A DNA stretch of 64,000 nucleotides from Epiperipatus broadwayi (taxonomy: Eukaryota; Onychophora; Udeonychophora; Euonychophora; Peripatidae). Numbering within the stretch: the stretch's first letter is position 1; every line of letters starts with the position of its first letter. The stretch is taken from contig JAQFVV010000049.1 in assembly GCA_028023455.1 (NCBI GenBank), forward strand, positions 6,786,855 through 6,850,854, in the 5' to 3' direction. The position numbers and the translations under genes were made by a program. Below, piece by piece: positions 57,051 to 64,000 of the stretch. Under the pieces are notes generated by a model. The model saw only the letters and a list, made by a program, of their open reading frames with translations, ran no database searches and was not told where the DNA came from.

Positions 57051-60000
57051 ACTCAATTTATAGCCACTAAGTGACTGTTCGGTGATAGGGTTGCTCTCAG
57101 CTGTATGATTGTAAAATGATATGCAATGAATTAATGTGCGAATGCAAATATTAAATGAAGTCTAATACTACTTTAAGTATAAGAAATTTTAAATGTCTAA
57201 GTTCAATGGCACAAATAAAAATAATAACATAATTTACATTAAAATGCTATAATTAAATATATATTACTTATTTTTAAAAAGTACAGTATATAAATAGAGT
57301 ATTTGTTACTTTAACTCATTTCTGCAAGTAAATTACTTTTGCAAAACTACTTAATCTGAAGTGTGTCTATACTTGCCTACTAATGATAAACAAGTCACGA
57401 TTTTTCTTACTATCATAATTACTAATTTTTATCAAGTTATTTCAGTGAAGAGTATGTGGATGTTCAAAGTTATTTTTTATAATCATAACAGTCGTGCCGC
57501 AGTTTAGTAGCTACTAAATGCTGATTGAAAACATGTGGTTTATGTTACTTATTTTTTACTGAGTAAAAAAAAAAGGAATATAAAAAACTTCAATGTTGAA
57601 GAAAGACTAAAAAAATCATTTGCTTAAAACAAACAACGAGAAAAAAAGTTTTTTTTCCTACCTTTCACAATTTTTTTTTTAAATCAAAAGAGCAATTAGA
57701 TTTATGTGTGCGTGCACGCAGAAATATAATAAATTCAATAATTGAAAATCCAATTCTTTCATTTTGATTTATAAATATATATTATGAATATATATTGTAC
57801 CAATAATAATTTATCTCAAATTATAAATGCCACATATTTTAAAGTGATATTTAAGAATGATTAATATGATAAGCAAGTCAGCAGCGTAGAAAAATATTGT
57901 CTAAAATATTAAAAGATGAAAAGCATTTGCCAACCTTCAAATTAAAGTTGTTAAATAGTTGTATTTTTCAGATTTCCATTTATGCTGTCGGAATATGGGT
58001 CATCAAATAATTAGATAAAAAATGGATGAATTTGAGATGTGGTTCTATTATTCACAGGATCTATCTTAAGAATAGTGGCATTTTTTATACACAAAATGAA
58101 GAGGTTCATAATAATAGAAAAACACATACTTAAAAGAAAAATTAATGATCACTCTCTTTGTTGTCACTTTCCAATGTGATGGACTGATCAGATTAATCAA
58201 ATCATTGACCATGAGTTCCATAACATGTCATATATGATTGAAAGTCTTAATGTATAAAAGAAGTAAATGGAGTGTTTTATTTAGGTCTCTGCTACCTTAT
58301 GAATATATCTATTGATTTGAACATTGTATTTAGAAGGTAATGTTTTTAAATAAAAATTACATTGTAATCAACAAACTTTATGCTTAGCAACTATTTTAAC
58401 ACAGAGGTATCTGTGCCTACATTACATATTTGCAATATACATATATATTGTGTCAACTGAAATTTGGTGTAGTGTTAGTATGTGATGAAATGTCAGTTAT
58501 AAAAAAAAAAATATTATTTTTAGTTAGTTTTAATAGATAATGTATTAGCCTGAGTATTGAAATAGATTACTATGGGAATGAAATATTAAAGTAAGAAATG
58601 TTTTATTCTTATTGCAATATGTAAATAATAAAGTTTATGACTTGGATAAAATTATTATTATTTATTTATTATATGTATTTCGTTTATTGCATTTATAAAT
58701 AGTAAATTATGCACAGCACACATTAATATTTAATGTCTTAGCTGAGTCCGTTGTTATGTTTATTTGTTATATGTGATGATTATATATATCTTATTATTAT
58801 TGTAAACGCCATTTTAAGCGTGGAATGCAGAGTGATTTCAGTCTAAGAGTGAATAAAGAACTTAATCTTAGTGTTGATAATGGCAAATGTAAGAGATTAT
58901 AAATAAGACTGAATGATTCAAATTTTCTCTCTGATATCTGACTTTCATAGAAGCAAACTTAAATTTTTTTATATATTTTTTATTTATTTATTTTGAAAGT
59001 ATTTGCTTGTTAACCACAAAACAAATGATGGAGTATAAAGGATTATAATTGTTCAGAAAACTGGACAGCATTATTGAAAACTTGTTGAAAGAAGGAAGCA
59101 TTTAAATTTGGCTTGATATTTCTGTACTGAAGATGATTATCGCATATGAAGAAAATGTTTTAATAATAAAATATAAAAGCTAACAACATATTGCTGTATA
59201 TAAGAATTTTTCCCTTCTACAGAAATATTTTTTTAGCACTGATGAAAATAGGATTTAAACTGGCTTATTTTCATGTCAAATTATCATAAATGAAAATCAG
59301 AATCTGTTTATTCATAATGCCATTACAATATTAAATATTTGCTAAATGAAGGATAAAATTCAATATTTCAAGAATATTGTAATTTAATAAATATGCATTA
59401 TTTTTGATAATTGTTCATGATATTTTTACTTTGTTTGGAATAGCAAATGTCATTAAAATAAAGCTTATGGGACAGACATTGGAATTATTTTGTTTTTTTT
59501 GAATTGCCATATAGGAGGACACTAGTCAGATCATATGTTAACATGTACTCTGTTAATGAGTTTATTGGTATAATATTTATAAATATTATCGATTATCACA
59601 ACGTAGGTTAGTTAATTGTTTGTTTTATATATGTGAAAAAAAAGTAAAATTTAGTTTAAATTTACATTTATATCCTAAATTTTAATAGTTAAAAGTTCGA
59701 TTTAAAATACATTTATTCCTTGACTGCAAATTACTTTTGGTTATACCTATTATTAAGTAGTGAAAATCCAAAAGAATTGTAACAATTTACTCATTAATAT
59801 TTTATTTGGAAAGTAAAGTGAATGAATAGAAAAAAATATAATTTTTATATTTTATATTAATTAATTATTTTATTATAAAGATTATAGAAGTGTCATTAAC
59901 TTTCTTGTATTTTAAATGTGTGTGTGTGTGTGTGCAGAAACATTTTCGTTTCACATAAATTTTATATATCATATATTAAATATTATGTAAATGAATTTTT

Positions 60001-60487
60001 GATGTATAAATACCTATTTTATTAATATTAATTTATATGGAAATATATTTCATGATATTTAATTAGATTGTATGTCACAAACGTTTATTGTCTATTTATC
60101 ATTGTTTTTTTTTTATATCCTTATTATTAATAAATTTTAAATTCATTTAAACAAATAAACTTGCTTCAAATCTATTGGCTAATAAAATTTTGATAGATAG
60201 TAGTCACGTATTAACTTACATCATATAGTTTATAATAAGGAATCATAAAATAGTCCAAAAGTTAAACCACTGGATGGGTAAGTGTATGTATTATTACATA
60301 TTCTCTTTATTATAAATCCAATATATTATTATTTAAACCAGGTGTACATTTTTATATAATAATAGATTAATTAATTTACTATTTTTAGATGTTTAATAAT
60401 TAATTAGTTGATTATCACAATTATCTTAACAGTTATATGCAATAGTTATTTTTAGATAAAATATAGATCTAATAGTTTATAAAATAT
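57051..60487. other. AT-rich stretch without a gene
   Basis: No coding sequence was recognised. A (GT)n microsatellite lies at 59,917-59,934. 57,480-57,545 and 58,800-58,880 are slightly less AT-rich, without identifiable motifs. Confidence 0.45.
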
Positions 60488-60610
60488 AAATACATTAATT
60501 AGTCTTGCGTTGTTAGCTGAGAGGTATCGCAGCCGCCATGCAAGCAAGGTTGTGGGTTCGCGTCCCGGCCGATGCTATGACATATGAAAAAAAAAAAAAT
60601 ACATTAATTA
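60488..60610 (+). mobile_element. Young tRNA-derived SINE with perfect target-site duplication
   Basis: The body 60,502-60,586 is followed by 13 A's (60,587-60,599). The 14-base sequence AAATACATTAATTA is present on both sides (60,488-60,501 and 60,597-60,610), a perfect duplication whose AAA may overlap the tail. Pol III boxes: A, TAGCTGAGAGG (60,514-60,524); B, GGTTCGCGTCC (60,555-60,565). A loop CATGCAA (anticodon TGC if read as tRNA-Ala) lies between. It retains seven CpGs, which no other piece here does, in keeping with recent insertion. Total length of about 98 bp is short: a tRNA-like head plus 'atgacatatg' and poly(A). The acceptor stem pairs poorly, so it is not a tRNA gene. Confidence 0.85.
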
Positions 60611-61796
60611 TTTAAGGTAAACAAAGGCAATTATAATTGGATGCTTACACATTCTTTTAAACTATTATTTATTGGTGTATGTTATAGTAACTTAATATTT
60701 AATTAGAAAAATGAAAATCTTGTAATAATATAAGATTGGTAATCACATACATTGAAACTGATATTTGAATTTCATTAAGTAGACTTAAAGCTCATCAGAG
60801 TAGATTATATATTTAATTTAAATAGCAAACTTTTAATATTACCATTTGCTTATAATAAAGTATTAATAATATTATGCATATTAAGGTAATTATAACTCAG
60901 AGTTTAATAACTTGTCTTTATTAGTTTGAAGGGTAATTCATTATTATTTGCTAATTGTATTTGCATAAGTGTCAAATAAGAATCTTTCATTTATTTAATG
61001 TCATTATTATTGGATATTGTAAATTATAAGGTTATGTGAAAGGTTCACTTTTATTTTATATTATTATAAATATGCAATTTTTTTCACATGCGTTATTGAA
61101 GCTGTAATTATACTATAATGTTTAATATGCCTGCTTAGCGCTTTTGAGATTTAGTATGCTTTTGAGATTTAGTATTTAAATCTCATACAAATTACAATTT
61201 TTATTTTATATTATTATAAGTTGGTATAAATAATGAAGTATATTAAATAAATTGGTCTTGGATATTGTATTTTATTATAGTTTTGTATTATAGACACTTT
61301 ATCTCATTACAATTTGATGTTGTAAATTTATAAAATTTTAAAAAAAGAATTATATATATTTTATTAAGGCTAGATTAGTGTGCATGTATCTGTAAGATAA
61401 AAAGGTATTTATTGCTACTGAGTATTTAATGCCATTACATGTGGTTTATCCAACAAAGTCATATTATTATTTATGAGACTGTATTGTTCTGTTAGTATTG
61501 CCTTCATTTTCATTTTTATTAGCATTATTTTTATTTTATTCAATTATAATTGGTAATCAAGTATTAAGTTATATGTTGCTTTGTTGCAATCAGTGTCTTA
61601 AATTTGCATTTTATACTAAAGTTTTCATTTCCTATCCTTATCAGTTTCATTCTGTTACAATTGGTTCTCAAATTTGAAGGGCATACTAAGGTCATTCTTC
61701 CCATCTAGTCATGATCATGTTTTATTCCGTTACAATATATATATATAATAGTTTTTAAGTTATACTGTATGTTAATTTTGATTAATTCCCAATGTT
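60611..61796. other. AT-rich stretch without a gene
   Basis: No coding sequence. A small tandem copy of 'cttttgagatttagtat' is at 61,141-61,175. Confidence 0.45.
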
Positions 61797-62105
61797 TCAA
61801 TGAAATGGCATCTGCCATTGTCAAGATTAATTTTAAAAAAACCCATTAGATCTCAAATAGTAACAAGAATGAGTGTGAGGTAAAATATGAGATTGAGTGT
61901 GAAGTATTTGAGCATGCAGAATATGTGAATTAACAAAATGTTTATTTTCATCAGTTTCACCAGTAATTGATTTCAAGTTTATATATAAGTTGCCTTCATA
62001 AGGCTGGAATATGCTATGCTTCATCAGTTTTACTTAAACCATTGGTCTTTTTAATATTTCAATTGACTTTTCCAAATTAACGTATTTTGGTATTATCAAA
62101 ATCAG
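61797..62105 (-). mobile_element. PLE 3' end with terminal motif (family A relative)
   Basis: The terminal motif 'tttcaatgaaatggcatctg' and 'ccattgtcaagatta' matches 4,391-4,425 and 19,820-19,860. The minus strand beyond it (62,024-61,833) is open for 63 codons (KSITGETDENKHFVNSH and a His-rich tail) and resembles a degenerate end of a PLE polyprotein in position, though no GIY-YIG residue can be assigned. 'ctgattttgataataccaaa' (62,104-62,085, minus) parallels 'ttgactttgataatattaaa' at 20,190-20,170. Confidence 0.45.
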
Positions 62106-62148
62106 GTTAGTGACTACTTTCTAAAAAATATAACTGTGAAAACATTCA

Positions 62149-62174
<26 letters not shown>
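62149..62174. repeat. (TA)n microsatellite
   Basis: Thirteen uninterrupted TA units, the longest clean TA run seen. Shorter ones occur throughout the window. Confidence 0.9.
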
Positions 62175-62180
<6 letters not shown>

Positions 62181-62851
62181 GAAATTTCCATTTTAGATTT
62201 ATTTTAAATAATTTGCAAATGGCTACGGTGGGGATTACTAGTTAATTTTTAATATCAAATTTAAGAAGAGTAGATCCAATTAAAAACTACAAAGTAAAGC
62301 TTTCATAATCTTTAGTTAAGTTTTGTAAATATATATGTACATATATATGCATAACGGGTATATAAATTTAATTTAAATTTTTTAAAAATAGTTTTCTTTT
62401 GATAAAGGAGAGAAAATGTTTTTTTCTTTCAAAACGTTTAATTCTTATATAAAAAAAAATACTTAATAGAACAATTTGATATTTTTTAAAAAAATAAAAG
62501 TTAAAAAAAAAAAATTTTAGGAATGGCAATTGACATATTAATTAAAATGTTACAGGATAAGGTTTTTTTTATATTAATTTAGGAAATATGTAATTAGAGT
62601 CAAAATTTCTATTGTATTATCTTTTTATTATCAAATGAAAACTAAAGAATTTTAGTAAACTAATTTTGAATTTGCTTTAATGTCTGGATTATTCTATTGT
62701 GAACATGTTTAAGTAGTCCCAAAAATAAAATTAATCACATTTTTTTCATAATTAAAATGGCATGATATATGAACTATCTATAAATAGTTTGAAAAAATTG
62801 GTCTCTTGCTTTCTTATTTTTTTTTTTTTGCTAATGTTGTCATCATCATAG

Positions 62852-63050
62852 TAAAACTACAGACTGATGTGACCAGATTGAACTTTTCTAGATTATTGGA
62901 TAGCTTTTCTGCAACAAGCTAATTTACTCCAAATCCTTCCTGGTAAAGTAACTGACCTCCTTAGAAATATTCTCAATAACATCTAGTTTAACAAGTGTTA
63001 AACTGCTAACTCCCAGGATAAAGACAATGGGAAAATCTGATTGTGACCAG
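62852..63050 (+). other. Exon-like segment with consensus splice signals
   Basis: A run of 14 T's and 'catcatcatag' (62,817-62,851) resembles a polypyrimidine tract plus acceptor. At 63,050/63,051 the sequence ACCAG|GTAAGT is a textbook 5' splice site. The DNA between is less AT-rich than the flanks. No single reading frame stays open throughout (the frame ending LLTPRIKTMGKSDCDQ is open for 33 codons before the donor), so a non-coding exon, a pseudo-exon or chance are all possible. Confidence 0.25.
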
Positions 63051-63492
63051 GTAAGTCTCTTGAATTGTAGAAACCTGATTGTCACAATAATAAATGAAAG
63101 GCACAGGATCCTGAATTATAAGGCGCAACTACAAAATTCTTCAAATGTGAGCTTTAAATATATATATACGCGTGTGTGAATGAAAAGTAAAATAAACTTG
63201 AAACATAGTTGTAAAGTATTGAAAATTTGTTGAATACTGAACTACTTTATCCATATTAGATTAAAAGTAAATATATAAAGTCATTTACATTTATAAACTT
63301 TCTTTTCAGACTTCATTTTAAATTTAATGGCATTGGTATCAACAAGAGCTTTGAGTATTCCATCATCAGATTTTTAATAATATGGGTGGCTAAAAATTGG
63401 AGAGTGGAGAAGATTGAACTCTGTGCATTAAAGTTTGAAGATTTTCTATCTTAATATAAACTGAGAATTGATTATATATGTGTGGGAGAATA

Positions 63493-63548
63493 GGATCTGG
63501 AGCAACTGATGAGTGCTGGCTTAGCACAAAATACATCTATTGGAGATC
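63493..63548 (+). ncRNA. Hammerhead ribozyme of PLE type, best-preserved copy
   Basis: CTGATGA (63,506-63,512) is canonical. Stem II is perfect: GTGCT (63,513-63,517), loop GGCTT, partner AGCAC (63,523-63,527). AAAA (63,528-63,531) replaces GAAA, a C-G to C-A change as expected from CpG deamination. Stem III is A-UACA-U before C, two base pairs. Stem I: GATCT (63,494-63,498) pairs perfectly with AGATC, and CAA with TTG, across an internal loop. One substitution from an active core. No PLE coding lies beside it. Confidence 0.75.
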
Positions 63549-64000
63549 ATTTATCTTTTTCACATGTATGTGGTCACGTATATCAGTTATATAAAATGGA
63601 GTAAATAGCTGAAGGGAGTTTGAAAGTCTGCATTTAAATTCCCTCTAATTACATCTAAAGACGTCTAGTGCAACGTATAATATTTATTATACCATTTATA
63701 AATATATATAAACATTTTATTTAAATTAGCATTTATAATTTATCTGTGAACAATAGATATTTAATGTATTTATTAAAATCTTTATTAAAATTGCTTAGTT
63801 TGTAAGATTAGAAGCAAGAATAAGTTGTGGTAAGTATAATTCCAAATAATTTTTTTAAAATTAATTATTATAATAAGAAATTCACTTAGCTTCACAAATC
63901 GCCCTTCATGAGAAATAATGATTTTATCGTTTTGTTATTATTTTTTTAATTGAGTTATATGTTAAAATATAATCTAAATTAAGAGGAAATCAAGTTATGA
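63549..64000. other. AT-rich end of window
   Basis: Nothing recognisable after the hammerhead unit. Confidence 0.4.

Noticed and set aside
60502-60586. Functional tRNA-Ala(TGC) gene
   Set aside because: Boxes A and B are good but the acceptor stem pairs poorly, and the poly(A) tail plus flanking duplication show it is a retroposed SINE.

Overview
The window is animal nuclear DNA, very AT-rich (about three quarters A+T by eye). It has no operons and no intact protein-coding gene longer than about 130 codons. Almost all recognisable coding matter is decayed transposable elements: Penelope-like elements (PLEs, with their GIY-YIG endonuclease), two non-LTR retrotransposon families, a mariner and a GTF2IRD2/ZBED5-type hAT transposon. 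That mix points to a metazoan. The phylum cannot be fixed from the sequence; AT-rich invertebrates such as cnidarians would fit, but this is inference.

Layout. 0-5 kb: RTE-clade LINE tail at the left edge, then a nest of PLE remnants and inverted repeats. 5-8.9 kb: featureless AT-rich DNA and a degenerate tandem repeat. 8.9-11.3 kb: 5'-truncated RTE LINE (minus), with endonuclease and reverse transcriptase (RT) readable. 12.2-12.7, 16.3-17.1, 23.2-23.7 and 26.9-27.1 kb: four foldback (long inverted repeat) structures. 19.8-21.0 kb: PLE (minus). 25.28-26.13 kb: a segment bracketed by a perfect 52-bp direct repeat that holds a CRE palindrome and a candidate two-exon microgene. 27.2-30.0 kb: the most complete PLE, with a direct repeat (pseudo-LTR, pLTR) at each end. 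31.3-36.3 kb: second LINE (minus), with an ORF1 carrying two CCHC knuckles and an ORF2 carrying APE-type endonuclease, YMDD RT and a zinc-finger-like tail. 38.0-39.1 kb: mariner (minus). 39.5-41.7 kb: a PLE whose 5' half is inverted relative to its 3' half. 42.9-43.3 kb: recent perfect duplications. 44.5, 55.6-57.0 and 63.5 kb: hammerhead-ribozyme-like elements. 51.9-54.5 kb: hAT transposon (minus). 60.5 kb: a young tRNA-derived SINE with a perfect target-site duplication.

No gene network can be described, because the coding pieces are dead copies of independent selfish elements. The interest lies in RNA and DNA structure: PLE-type hammerhead ribozymes in tandem and inverted units of about 400 bp, an inversion that looks like twin priming, long perfect direct repeats around CpG-bearing segments, and a possible microgene with a 68-nt intron. 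All alignments and translations were done by eye and all coordinates of decayed elements are approximate.
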